A stretch of DNA of 55,436 nt. Origin: Dokdonella_A sp964582225 (GTDB lineage Bacteria > Pseudomonadota > Gammaproteobacteria > Xanthomonadales > Rhodanobacteraceae). Below are positions 35,623-43,917 of the stretch, piece by piece. The notes under the pieces are model-generated. The model was not told the origin of the DNA, did not search any database, and was given only the letters and a program-made list of their open reading frames with translations. The stretch spans positions 1 through 55,436 of the forward strand of contig CAZORA010000014.1 of assembly GCA_964582225.1 (NCBI GenBank). Reading direction: 5' to 3'. A program made the position numbers and the translations under genes. Positions within the stretch are counted from its first letter, which is position 1; each line of letters starts with the position of its first letter.

Positions 35623-35643
35623 AGGCAGGCGTCCAGCCTGCCT
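35623..35643. repeat. Hairpin between trxA and rho
   Basis: Perfect 8-bp stem AGGCAGGC/GCCTGCCT with a 5-base loop, about 65 bp downstream of trxA and 120 bp upstream of rho (both minus strand). No T run follows on the minus strand, so it is not a typical terminator. It could be a structure in the rho leader, which in other bacteria takes part in rho autoregulation. Confidence 0.4.
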
Positions 35644-35706
35644 GAACGCTGGCGGCGCTTTCCGCAGCGGCGGCGGCAGACCGCGGGGCAAGATACGCGG
35701 CTCTTT

Positions 35707-36036
35707 TCAGGCGATCGCCTTGTCGATCATCTGGGTCAGCTGCGCGCGGCTGGTCATGCCGATTTGGGTGGCCTGCACCTTGCCGTCCTTGAAGATCATC
35801 AGCGTCGGAATCCCGCGGATGTTGTAGTCACGCGGCGTCTTCTGGTTGTGGTCGATGTTGATCTTGGCCACCTTGAGCTTGCCCTGATAGGTGACGGCCA
35901 AATCGTCGATGATCGGTGCGATGGCCTTGCACGGGCTGCACCACTCGGCCCAGAAATCGACGAGCACCGGGTCCGCTGACTGCAGCACTTCGGCGGCGAA
36001 CTCGTCGTCGCTGAGGTGCGAAATGTTTTCGCTCAC
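35707..36036 (-). CDS. trxA: Thioredoxin
   Basis: 109 residues, the normal length for thioredoxin 1. Strand-helix pattern as in the family: PVLVDFWAEWCSPCKAIAPII with the redox site WCSPC, KVAKINIDHNQKTPRDYNIRGIPTLMIF with the cis-Pro, and IGMTSRAQL. The dithiol motif is WCSPC instead of the usual WCGPC. The start is GTG at 36034-36036 with GGAGA 7 bp upstream, matching the E. coli N terminus in register. Divergent from rhlB across about 280 bp, a conserved gammaproteobacterial arrangement. Confidence 0.94.
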   Translation of the reverse strand: MSENISHLSDDEFAAEVLQSADPVLVDFWAEWCSPCKAIAPIIDDLAVTYQGKLKVAKINIDHNQKTPRDYNIRGIPTLMIFKDGKVQATQIGMTSRAQLTQMIDKAIA

Positions 36037-36317
36037 GAAAATCTCCGCAATGATGGAAAGCGCCGCACCGCGCGCCCTGGGCGGGCTTGGGCTACACTGC
36101 TGCGGTCTGGCGCAGCAGCGGCGCAAACGCGTGCCATTGCAAACCAAAACGTCGACGAGCGCAAGCTGGGGACGCGCGCCGTCATTGCAAGCGTCACCAT
36201 TGCCGCCATCTTGGTCCGGTCCCTCCGCGCAGCGGCAGCTGTCCGCGCGCGACCACACGGCGCGTTGCGCGAACTGGAACGCCGCCCGTCAACCACTCGT
36301 TTCTGCAGAACTCATTG

Positions 36318-38042
36318 ATGGAACAACAACCGCTTACCGACATCACTTTCGAAGGCTTCGATCTTCACCCTTCCCTTCTTTCCGGTCTGCGCGCCAGCGG
36401 TTTCACGCGCTGCACGCCGATCCAGGCGCTGACCCTGCCGATCGCCTTGGCCGGGCGCGACGTCGCCGGCCAGGCGCAGACCGGTACCGGCAAGACCGGC
36501 GCCTTCCTGGTCGCCTTGCTGAACCGCCTGCTGACCCGCCCGGCCCTGCCGCAGCGCAAGCTGAGCGACCCGCGCGCCCTGATCGTGGCGCCGACCCGCG
36601 AGCTCGCGATCCAGATCGACAAGGACTTTCACGCCATCGGCCGCGACACCGGCCTGAGCTCGGCGCTGATCTACGGCGGCGTCGACTACGACAAGCAGCG
36701 CGACGCGCTGCGCGCCGGCTGCGATCTGGTGATTGCCACCCCCGGTCGCCTGATCGACTACCTGAAGCAGCACGTGTTCAGTCTGAACGGCATCGAGGTC
36801 GTGGTGCTCGATGAAGCCGACCGCATGTTCGATCTGGGCTTCATCAAGGACATCCGCTTCCTGTTTCGCCGCATGCCGCCGCGCGAGGAGCGCCAGAGCA
36901 TGCTGTTTTCGGCGACCCTCAGCCTGCGCGTGCTCGAACTAGCCTACGAGCACATGAACGAGCCGGAAAAGCTCACCGTCGAAACCGAGCACGTCACCGC
37001 CGACCGCGTGCGCCAGGTCGTCTACTTTCCGGCGCGGGAAGAGAAGCAGCCGCTACTCGTGCATCTGCTGTCGGCCCTCGACGTCCACCGCAGCATCGTC
37101 TTCGTGAACACCCGTGCCGCCGCCGAGCGGGTCACCCATGGTCTCGAGCGCCATGGCTTCGGCGTCGCCACCCTGTCCGGGGACGTGCCGCAGGCCAAGC
37201 GCGAGCGCCTGCTGGCGAAATTCAAACGCGGCGAGATCGAGACTCTGGTTGCCACCGATGTGGCGGCGCGCGGCCTGCACATCCCCGACGTCACCCACGT
37301 CTTCAACTACGATCTGCCGCAGGATGCCGAGGACTACGTGCATCGCATCGGCCGCACCGCGCGGCTTGGTGCCGAAGGAGATGCCGTCAGCTTTGCCTGC
37401 GATCTCTACGCGATTGGCCTGCCCGACATCGAAGCCTACATCGGCCAGAAGATTCCGACTGCGGCCGTCACTCCGGAGCTGCTCGTTGCACCGCCACCGC
37501 GGCCGCGCGCCACACCCCGCGCGAAAAGTGCGGAGCAGGCCGAGGTCGAGGCCGCCGACGACGCGCGCAATACTTCCGGTCCACCGCCCAAGCAGACCGC
37601 GCCCGGCCGCGCCCGACGGCCGCGCGATCGCGAGCGCGCCGGCGGTGAAGCGCGACGCGCGCGCGAAGCGGCGCCACGCGCACGACACCGCGACCACCCG
37701 GCCGCCGAAGTACCGGCGCCGGCGACCAACCCGGCCGGCACGCCCGTGGCCGAAGCGACGGCGGCCGGCGAGCCCAGGCGCCGCCGCCGTCGCCGCGGCG
37801 GTCGCGGCCGCAATCAGCAGCCCGGCGCCGAGGCGAGCGCAGCCACGCAAGCGACGGCTGCGGCATCTGGAGGCAAGGACGCTGAAGCGAGCGGCTTCGC
37901 ACGTGCCGGCGGCGAGCGCAAGCCGCGGCGCGGGCGTGAACGAACCTTGCCGACCGAGATCGCCGCAGTGCCGGTCGTGCCCGCGACCGTGGCCAAGCCC
38001 GGGATCTTCCGCCGCATCGGGCGGATGCTCGGCCTGCGCTGA
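36318..38042 (+). CDS. rhlB: DEAD-box RNA helicase RhlB with a long basic C-terminal tail
   Basis: 574 residues against 421 in E. coli. Core: Q motif TRCTPIQ, AQTGTGKT, PTRELAIQ, VVLDEADRMFDLGF, SAT, TDVAARGLHIPDV and HRIGRTARLGAEGDAV. From about residue 390 the tail is Ala/Pro/Arg-rich, with several Arg clusters (e.g. RRRRRRGGRGR) and ends in GIFRRIGRMLGLR. RhlB works in RNA decay with RNase E; Arg-rich tails increase RNA binding. A longer frame begins at 36087, but conserved helicase sequence starts just after the ATG at 36318. A TACACT sequence around 36094-36099 could be the -10 of a distant promoter. Confidence 0.93.
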   Translation: MEQQPLTDITFEGFDLHPSLLSGLRASGFTRCTPIQALTLPIALAGRDVAGQAQTGTGKTGAFLVALLNRLLTRPALPQRKLSDPRALIVAPTRELAIQIDKDFHAIGRDTGLSSALIYGGVDYDKQRDALRAGCDLVIATPGRLIDYLKQHVFSLNGIEVVVLDEADRMFDLGFIKDIRFLFRRMPPREERQSMLFSATLSLRVLELAYEHMNEPEKLTVETEHVTADRVRQVVYFPAREEKQPLLVHLLSALDVHRSIVFVNTRAAAERVTHGLERHGFGVATLSGDVPQAKRERLLAKFKRGEIETLVATDVAARGLHIPDVTHVFNYDLPQDAEDYVHRIGRTARLGAEGDAVSFACDLYAIGLPDIEAYIGQKIPTAAVTPELLVAPPPRPRATPRAKSAEQAEVEAADDARNTSGPPPKQTAPGRARRPRDRERAGGEARRAREAAPRARHRDHPAAEVPAPATNPAGTPVAEATAAGEPRRRRRRRGGRGRNQQPGAEASAATQATAAASGGKDAEASGFARAGGERKPRRGRERTLPTEIAAVPVVPATVAKPGIFRRIGRMLGLR

Positions 38043-38053
38043 GCGCTTCCTCG

Positions 38054-38252
38054 TCAGCGGCGCCACGGTTCGGTCACGAGCCAGGGATCGGGCGCGTTGG
38101 TCGTGTCGAGGATGCGGCCCGTGGCGTGCGGTCGCTGCGTCCGGCCTTGCCTTCCCGATCCGCACCTCCGGATCCCGCGCGAGTGCGCCACGCAAGAGCG
38201 CGCGGAGGCGACGCTGGTGTTCGAGGGTCTGCTGCTTTTCCAGCCACTTCAT
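38054..38252 (-). pseudogene. Small coupled reading frame with an apparent one-base frameshift
   Basis: An ATG at 38250-38252 overlaps the sulfotransferase stop (ATGA). The first 35 or so codons (MKWLEKQQTLEHQRRLRALL...) have coding-like GC-rich third positions, then codon quality collapses. From about 38150 the neighbouring frame becomes coding-like (ATGRILDTTNAPDPWLVTE) and stops at 38054-38056. A single-base insertion or deletion near 38140-38160 would join them into a protein of about 65 residues. It is either a pseudogene or a sequencing error. No family recognised. Confidence 0.4.
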
Positions 38253-38929
38253 TCCCTTCGGTCGATGCCGAATACGCGATCGAGCCAGGCGATGTCTTCC
38301 GCTGAGAACGCCTCGCGGTAACCGCCGACTTTCCCCTCGCGCACCTTCGGATGGCCGTTTTTCGGTCGCAGCCAGGGTTCGGGAAAGGTTCCCGCGCACT
38401 CGAGCGCCCGCATCTTGTCGATCCGTGCCGCTTCGACCGCCGCCTCGAGCGCCGCGGGTGCAGCCTCGATGCCGCAGTAGTCGACGACTCGACACAGCAC
38501 CGCCAGGGGATCGGCATGACAGTCCTCATAGCGCAGCCGCAGGAAGCCGCGCACGGCGATGATCTCAGCCCACATGGCGCGGAAGCGGGCCAGGTTCGGC
38601 GCGCCGAAGTAGTCGTCGCGAATGAATTCGCCGAGGCTGCCGGAATAGTCGAAGAAGCTACGGAAGCGGCCAGTCACCTGATGATAAAGGCTCACCATCA
38701 CGTCGCGCGGATCGCGCTCGAGATAGATCAGTCGCGCAGCTTCTGGATAGCGTTCGAGGCGCGCGGCGAGATTGAAATCATGGGGCGGTCGCGCGCCGTC
38801 GTTGAACTCGAAACCGTCGTGGTGGAAGCGGACGTCGCGGTGCGCGTCGAGCCGCGCGAGCATGAAGCGGATCCAGCTGCGGCCGGATTTCGGGTAGGAG
38901 ACGAACTGCGGGATGGGTCGTTCGCTCAA
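38249..38929 (-). CDS. PAPS-dependent sulfotransferase
   Basis: 226 residues. The 5'-phosphosulfate loop SYPKSGRSWIRFML lies near the N terminus, the 3'-phosphate-binding segment YLERDPRDVMVSLYHQ follows, and the C-terminal REGKVGGYREAFS stands in the place of the RKGxxGDW element of the family. It transfers sulfate from PAPS to a hydroxyl or amine, here unknown. The best start is TTG at 38927-38929, overlapping the stop of the upstream glycosyltransferase fusion, with AGGA 10 bp before. An ATG-started frame from 39085 would carry 52 Arg/Pro-rich residues and is unlikely. The coupling suggests both act on the same glycan or glycolipid. Confidence 0.85.
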   Translation of the reverse strand: MSERPIPQFVSYPKSGRSWIRFMLARLDAHRDVRFHHDGFEFNDGARPPHDFNLAARLERYPEAARLIYLERDPRDVMVSLYHQVTGRFRSFFDYSGSLGEFIRDDYFGAPNLARFRAMWAEIIAVRGFLRLRYEDCHADPLAVLCRVVDYCGIEAAPAALEAAVEAARIDKMRALECAGTFPEPWLRPKNGHPKVREGKVGGYREAFSAEDIAWLDRVFGIDRRE

Positions 38930-41076
38930 CCGGCGATCCTGCGGTAGATCGCGAGCGCGCCCAGCCGCCCGGGCGGCGAAGCCTCCGCCGGCTCGCGGTC
39001 TTGGCGGCGGAAGCCCGCTGCCAGGATTCGCTCCGTCAGTCCGTCCGCCGCCGCGATCGATGGCGGCGTGCGCAGGGCAAACCATTCGCGGGCGAGCGCA
39101 AGCGCGTAGTCGAGCACCGCGAGACGGCCGTCCTCGCGCAGGTGATGGTGGATGCCGAGATAGAGCACGATGTCGTAGGCGGGGAGCAGCAGGTCCGCGT
39201 TGGCGCTGCGGAAATCCTCGAGCGCGTCCAGATTCGCTTCGCGAAAGCTGGAGAGTGGATGTTCGGCGACCAGGCTGTTGGCGACGCCGACGCGGAAGGG
39301 ATCGAGCTCGAAGCCGTGCACCAGGCGCGCGCCGCGCTGCAGGAACTCGCGGGCGATGAAACCTTCGGCGGCGCCGAAGTCGATCACCTTGCGGCCGGCG
39401 GCTTCAGCGAGCAGGGGCTCGAGCCCCGCGAGGCGGTCCCGGATGGGCCATTTACCGTGCAGGCCGAGCTCCGGCGCGTACAGATAGTAGTGCGCCGGGC
39501 TGGGTGTGCTGAGGCGCAGCAGTTCGCGCGCGTAATCGCGCCAGGAGAATGCTTCGATCGTCGTGCGCGCCGCTTCGGCGAGGCGCGCGCAAAGCGTCGG
39601 GTCGGCGCGCAGCCGCTCGATGGCCGCAGCGAGGGCACCCGGTTCCGCCGCCGCGACGACCAGCGCGGTTTCGCCGTCGCGCGCAAACGCGCGAGTGCCG
39701 TGCGGCGTGCAGACCAGCGGGGTACCCGCCGCCGCGGCCTCGGCGGCAAGGTTGGCCCAGCCGGCGTTCAGTTCGACCGAGGCGACGCAGTCCACTTCGC
39801 GCTGGAAGGCAGAAAGGCCAGCTTCGTCGAGCGCGCCGACAAACTCCAGGCGTGCAGAGGACAGCAGGTCGGCGTGGCGCTCGGCCAGGCCCTCGGGCAC
39901 CCGGCCGAACAGCCGCAGCTGGACGCTCGCATCGAGCCGACGCAGGGCGCCGATCAGCGCTTCGGGGTTCTTGTTGGCGAGCCCGCCGACCCTCCAGCGC
40001 CCCGGGACCAGCGCGTGGGGGCGGCGGACGGTCGGGCGCAGGTGCTCGGTATCCACTGCCCCGGGCAGCAGGTGAAAGCGGCGGCCACGAAAGTCCGTGA
40101 AGCTTCCGGCCGACCAGTCGTCGTTGTTGAAGACCACCACGTCCGGGGCGAAGGCGGCGTTGACCTTGAGGAAGCGCTCGCGGCGGCTGCGATCGTTCAA
40201 CACGTGCTGCACGCGCACGCCGAACCGGCTCTCGCGCAGCTCGGCGAGACGCCGGATGAAAGCCTCGGAAAAACCGGCGCCCGGCACCATCACCGCGTCC
40301 CAGGAAACCTTGCTTGCGCTTTCCAGGTCGAGCACCTGCATGTCTGTCGGCCGCTCGCCCTGCCCCGTGTCGCCGAGAACGAGGAAGCTCAGACGATGCC
40401 CCCATGGCGCCAGCGCTCGCGCCACCCGGTCGAAACGCAGCAGGCCGCCGGTGAGGACGATCCGCTCGCAGGCGACCAGAATCCGCTGCGCCTTCTGCGG
40501 CAGACCTGGCGGTTCGATTCGTGTTTTCTTGAACGCGCGGATGCCGCCGGCACCGGGTAGTTCGCGATAGCCGCCAGCAGCGCGAAGTTCCTCGATCAGT
40601 GCGCGAGCCGCGGGCGCCGGGCCGGCTGCGCCGCCGACGGCGATCACGCCGCCGGCCAGTACGTGTGGACTCCAGCAGGCGAACGCGCGGCGCAGCTCGG
40701 CCTCGCTGCGGCGGCCGTCGAGGAGAGCGAGGGCGATCGGCGTCGTCCAGCCGGGGGCGAGCTGCTCGGCCGCAAGTTCGACCAGGGCCAGGCCCGGCGT
40801 CGCCCGCGCGCGTCGCGTGAGCTCGCGCAGGACCGCCTGCTCCCTCGCGGCGGGCAGCTCGCCTTCAGGTGAACGCCCGGGCTCGATCCAGTAGACCGAT
40901 GGCATCCGCCCGCGGGCCACTGGCGCGCCGAGCGCCAGGGCGAGTGCGCCGGCGGCGGAATGCGCAGCCAGCAGACAACCTTCGCCGGCCGCTGCCGCGA
41001 GGGCGCGGAGGAATTCGGCTTCGGCGCGACTCAGGCCGCTGCCCGGCTGCAGGAGAAATTCGAGCTCGTCCGTCAT
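38926..41076 (-). CDS. Fusion protein: methyltransferase-like domain, GT4 glycosyltransferase, C-terminal methyltransferase
   Basis: 716 residues in three parts. Residues 1-185 resemble a class I methyltransferase of the type in glycan clusters (ALLDGRRSEAELRRAF, WSPHVLAGGVIAVGG), but the usual glycine-rich SAM loop is not seen (GEGCLLAAHSAAG). Residues 190-525 are a GT-B glycosyltransferase: VLTGGLLRFDRVARAL, FNNDDWSAG, VGGLANKNPEAL, LRLFGRVPEG, and a donor-site region ELNAGWANLAAEAAAAGTPL. Residues 560-716 are a SAM methyltransferase (VIDFGAAEGFIAREFL, HGFELDP, YDIVLYLGIHHHL). Cytosolic. Translationally coupled to the sulfotransferase. Start ATG at 41076; divergent from the C25 peptidase gene. 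Glycan substrate unknown. Confidence 0.82.
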   Translation of the reverse strand: MTDELEFLLQPGSGLSRAEAEFLRALAAAAGEGCLLAAHSAAGALALALGAPVARGRMPSVYWIEPGRSPEGELPAAREQAVLRELTRRARATPGLALVELAAEQLAPGWTTPIALALLDGRRSEAELRRAFACWSPHVLAGGVIAVGGAAGPAPAARALIEELRAAGGYRELPGAGGIRAFKKTRIEPPGLPQKAQRILVACERIVLTGGLLRFDRVARALAPWGHRLSFLVLGDTGQGERPTDMQVLDLESASKVSWDAVMVPGAGFSEAFIRRLAELRESRFGVRVQHVLNDRSRRERFLKVNAAFAPDVVVFNNDDWSAGSFTDFRGRRFHLLPGAVDTEHLRPTVRRPHALVPGRWRVGGLANKNPEALIGALRRLDASVQLRLFGRVPEGLAERHADLLSSARLEFVGALDEAGLSAFQREVDCVASVELNAGWANLAAEAAAAGTPLVCTPHGTRAFARDGETALVVAAAEPGALAAAIERLRADPTLCARLAEAARTTIEAFSWRDYARELLRLSTPSPAHYYLYAPELGLHGKWPIRDRLAGLEPLLAEAAGRKVIDFGAAEGFIAREFLQRGARLVHGFELDPFRVGVANSLVAEHPLSSFREANLDALEDFRSANADLLLPAYDIVLYLGIHHHLREDGRLAVLDYALALAREWFALRTPPSIAAADGLTERILAAGFRRQDREPAEASPPGRLGALAIYRRIAG

Positions 41077-41169
41077 GCAGGCGTTGTGTCGGGAAACGGC
41101 ATCATGCGGATACGTATCGGGGCCGTCTGCTAGCATCACACGTTTGACTGGACCCCGCCAGATACGGAT

Positions 41170-43917
41170 TTGCCCGCCTTGCTCTCTGCCGCCCCACGCC
41201 CCCCCTCCCTCCGCAGCGCCATCCCATTTCTCCTGCTGATGCTCGCCTGGCTGCCGGGTCTGGCGCTCGCCTGCAGCGGCAGCCTGCGCATCGAAGTGCG
41301 CGAAGCGGGCGTGTATGCGCTCGATCACGAGCAGATCGGCGCAGCACAGCCGGGTCTGGCTGACTGCAGCGGCGATGAGCTGCGGTTGCGCGTGCGCGGT
41401 GTCGAAGTGCCGATCCGAGTACAGCCGGGCCGCGACGGTGGTTTCGGACCGGGCGCGCGGATCGAGTGGATCGGCGAGCCGCTGCACGGGCGCGAAAGCT
41501 GGTTCAATTTCTATTCGCCGCTTAATGCCTACCTGCTCGACGCCGCGCCTGGCGCGCGCGCGCGGATGCGCGAGCTGGCTGCGGCGGCGCCCACCGCGCC
41601 CGCCGCGCCGCTGCTGCGGCGGCGCCATCTCGAACCGCAGAACCTGCTGATCCGGCTGGATGCCCGCACCATGCAACCCGGTGACGAGCCGGACGTGTGG
41701 TATTGGGCGCGGTTGACCCACGCGCGCGCCAAGCCGCTGTCGCTCAACCTGAATCTCAGCGATCTCGACCGCACCGTTGCCACCAAGGTGATCGTGGGCC
41801 TGCGCCTGCGCGGGATGTCAAACGTTCGCGTCGAGGCTGGGCAGGCGAAGCCGCCCGATCACGTCCTCGAGCTCACGATTGCAGGCCGCAGCGTGGGCCG
41901 GCTCGAATGGGACGGCCGCGACGCCGTGCGCCGCGAGCTGGAGCTGCCCAAGGACATGCTGCAGGCTGGCGTCAACCGGCTCGGCCTGCGGGTGCCTTCG
42001 CGGCCGGGACTGAAGGATCCGAGCCAGCCGCTGGTGGATGACGTCATGCTGGACGCGATCGATCTCAGCTACCCGATTCACGGCGATCTCGACGTCGACC
42101 TCACGACCCTCGAAGCCGCGGCGCCGGGCGCGGTGCGGCTGCGGGGCGAAGATCGCCGACTTTCGATCTACACCAGCGACGCCGGCTATCTGCAGGCCGA
42201 GCCGGACCGCGAAGGCCGCTTCAGCTTCGGCGCGGCGACCGCCGGCGACCGGATCCACGTCGTGCCGAATCAGCATTTCCGCAGCCCCGAGCGGCTGCGC
42301 GCGGTCGCCGCCGACAATCTGCGCGAGGCTTCGCCCGGCTACGACTATCTGATGATCGGCCACCACAGTCTGCTCGAAGCGGTGGAGCCCCTGGCTGCGT
42401 TCCACCGCGCCAACGGCATGCGCGTCGCGGTGCTCGACGTGGACGACCTATACGATCAGTTCAACGACGGGATCGTGCATCCGGCGGCGATCCGCGACCT
42501 GATCGCCTGGGGCCACGCGCACTGGCGGCTGCCGCCGCGCTACGTGCTGCTGGTCGGCACCGCCAGCTTCGACATCCGTGGACGCGAGACCACCGAATAC
42601 AACGAGTCGCAGCCCAACCCGCGCACCGGCGTCGGCAAGATCGCCCGCCCGGATACCGCCGAACTCGCATCAGTCGACGGACGCGCTCCGGACCGCAACC
42701 TGGTGCCGACCTGGCAGGTGCCTTCGCAGATGGGCCAGTCGGCCAGCGACAACGTCTACGTCGCGCTGGATGGCGAGGACTATCACCCGAGCATTGCCAT
42801 CGGTCGCCTGCCAGTGGTGAGCGCGGAGGACGCCGCAGCGGTGGTGAAGAAGACCATCGATTACGCGAGCGCTCCTGCGCCCGGGAGCTGGCGCGACCAA
42901 GTGGTGCTGATCGCCAACGAGAGCGAATCCTTCCACCTGCTATCCGACCAGATCGCCGGCGAGCTCGCGCAGGAGGGCTTCAGCGCTACCCGCGTGTACG
43001 CCAGAGCCGAGGAAGCGGACAACCTGGCACATCAACAAGAGCTGATCTCGAGCCTCGATCAGGGCAGCCTGCTGGTCCACTTCGTCGGCCACGGCGGCCG
43101 CTACATCTGGCGCTCCGGACCCCCGGACTTCAAAAAGAACCACGATCTGTTCACCCTCGACGACGTCAGCCGCCTCGACAACGGCGCGCGCCTGCCGATG
43201 GTGCTGGCAATGACCTGCTACTCGGGCTCTTTCGACAACCCCAACTCGGACACCATCGGTGAGCGCTTCCTGCGCGAGGCAGGGCGGGGCGCGGTGGCGG
43301 TGTTTGCCGCCTCCTGGAGCAACGCGCCGACACCGGAATATTCGCAGGCCCTGATGGACGAACTGCTGGTCCCGGGCCAGCCGATCGGCGACGCCATCGT
43401 CAAGGCCAAGGGTCGCATCCAAAACCGCACCCTGGTTGAAACCTACAACCTGTTCGGTGATCCGGCCCTGGTTCTGAATCGGCCGCCAAACACGATCCGC
43501 ATGGCTCTCGAGCGCGAACGCTGGAGCGAGCGCATCGCGGTGGCGCTGCCAGCGCAGAATCTCGACGCCGTCGCGCTGCGTGTGCAGTGGATGGACGCGG
43601 AGGGCAAGCTGCTGCGGACCGATCACTATCGCGACGTGGATCCGCGCTTTTCGCTGCCGCTCGCGCTGCCCGCGGCGCGTCACGTGAGCCTCTACGCCTA
43701 CGCGCCCCACAATCGCTGGCAGGCGATCGGCCAGCTGAGCCTGGCGAAGCAGAGGCAGAAGCTCTCGTCTGCCGCGGCGCCGTCGCAGAATTACGGCTCC
43801 TCCCGCGTCAAGACCGCCGCCGAGACGGCCGACACCCTGTTCGATGCCGGCTTCGACCCCGGCGCTGAGCTACCAGCCCGCGAGATCCATCCAATCACCG
43901 AGGAAAGCGAGCCCTGA
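41170..43917 (+). CDS. Secreted C25 (gingipain-like) cysteine peptidase
   Basis: 915 residues. Signal peptide in residues about 15-35 (PFLLLMLAWLPGLALAC). An N-terminal beta-rich region to about residue 385 resembles the propeptide and accessory domains of C25 proteins. The C25 domain spans roughly 390-790, with catalytic His641 in VHFVGHGGRYIW and Cys683 in LAMTCYSGSFDNP, plus LVGTASFDIRG and YNLFGDPAL. C25 enzymes are best known from Bacteroidetes (gingipains, the PorU sortase). The C-terminal tail contains TADTLFDAGFDPG. The start appears to be TTG at 41170, since the next ATG lies inside the signal helix. Its 3' end overlaps the converging GT39-like gene by 48 bp. The T2SS genes nearby are a plausible export route. 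Confidence 0.88.
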   Translation: MPALLSAAPRPPSLRSAIPFLLLMLAWLPGLALACSGSLRIEVREAGVYALDHEQIGAAQPGLADCSGDELRLRVRGVEVPIRVQPGRDGGFGPGARIEWIGEPLHGRESWFNFYSPLNAYLLDAAPGARARMRELAAAAPTAPAAPLLRRRHLEPQNLLIRLDARTMQPGDEPDVWYWARLTHARAKPLSLNLNLSDLDRTVATKVIVGLRLRGMSNVRVEAGQAKPPDHVLELTIAGRSVGRLEWDGRDAVRRELELPKDMLQAGVNRLGLRVPSRPGLKDPSQPLVDDVMLDAIDLSYPIHGDLDVDLTTLEAAAPGAVRLRGEDRRLSIYTSDAGYLQAEPDREGRFSFGAATAGDRIHVVPNQHFRSPERLRAVAADNLREASPGYDYLMIGHHSLLEAVEPLAAFHRANGMRVAVLDVDDLYDQFNDGIVHPAAIRDLIAWGHAHWRLPPRYVLLVGTASFDIRGRETTEYNESQPNPRTGVGKIARPDTAELASVDGRAPDRNLVPTWQVPSQMGQSASDNVYVALDGEDYHPSIAIGRLPVVSAEDAAAVVKKTIDYASAPAPGSWRDQVVLIANESESFHLLSDQIAGELAQEGFSATRVYARAEEADNLAHQQELISSLDQGSLLVHFVGHGGRYIWRSGPPDFKKNHDLFTLDDVSRLDNGARLPMVLAMTCYSGSFDNPNSDTIGERFLREAGRGAVAVFAASWSNAPTPEYSQALMDELLVPGQPIGDAIVKAKGRIQNRTLVETYNLFGDPALVLNRPPNTIRMALERERWSERIAVALPAQNLDAVALRVQWMDAEGKLLRTDHYRDVDPRFSLPLALPAARHVSLYAYAPHNRWQAIGQLSLAKQRQKLSSAAAPSQNYGSSRVKTAAETADTLFDAGFDPGAELPAREIHPITEESEP

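Noticed and set aside
36037..36317. tRNA or small RNA between trxA and rhlB
   Set aside because: No cloverleaf or strong terminator seen; only a possible -10 box and a few CATTGCAA repeats.
39001..40560. 519-codon plus-strand frame opposite the glycosyltransferase fusion
   Set aside because: Antisense; the minus frame has clear GT-B and methyltransferase motifs.
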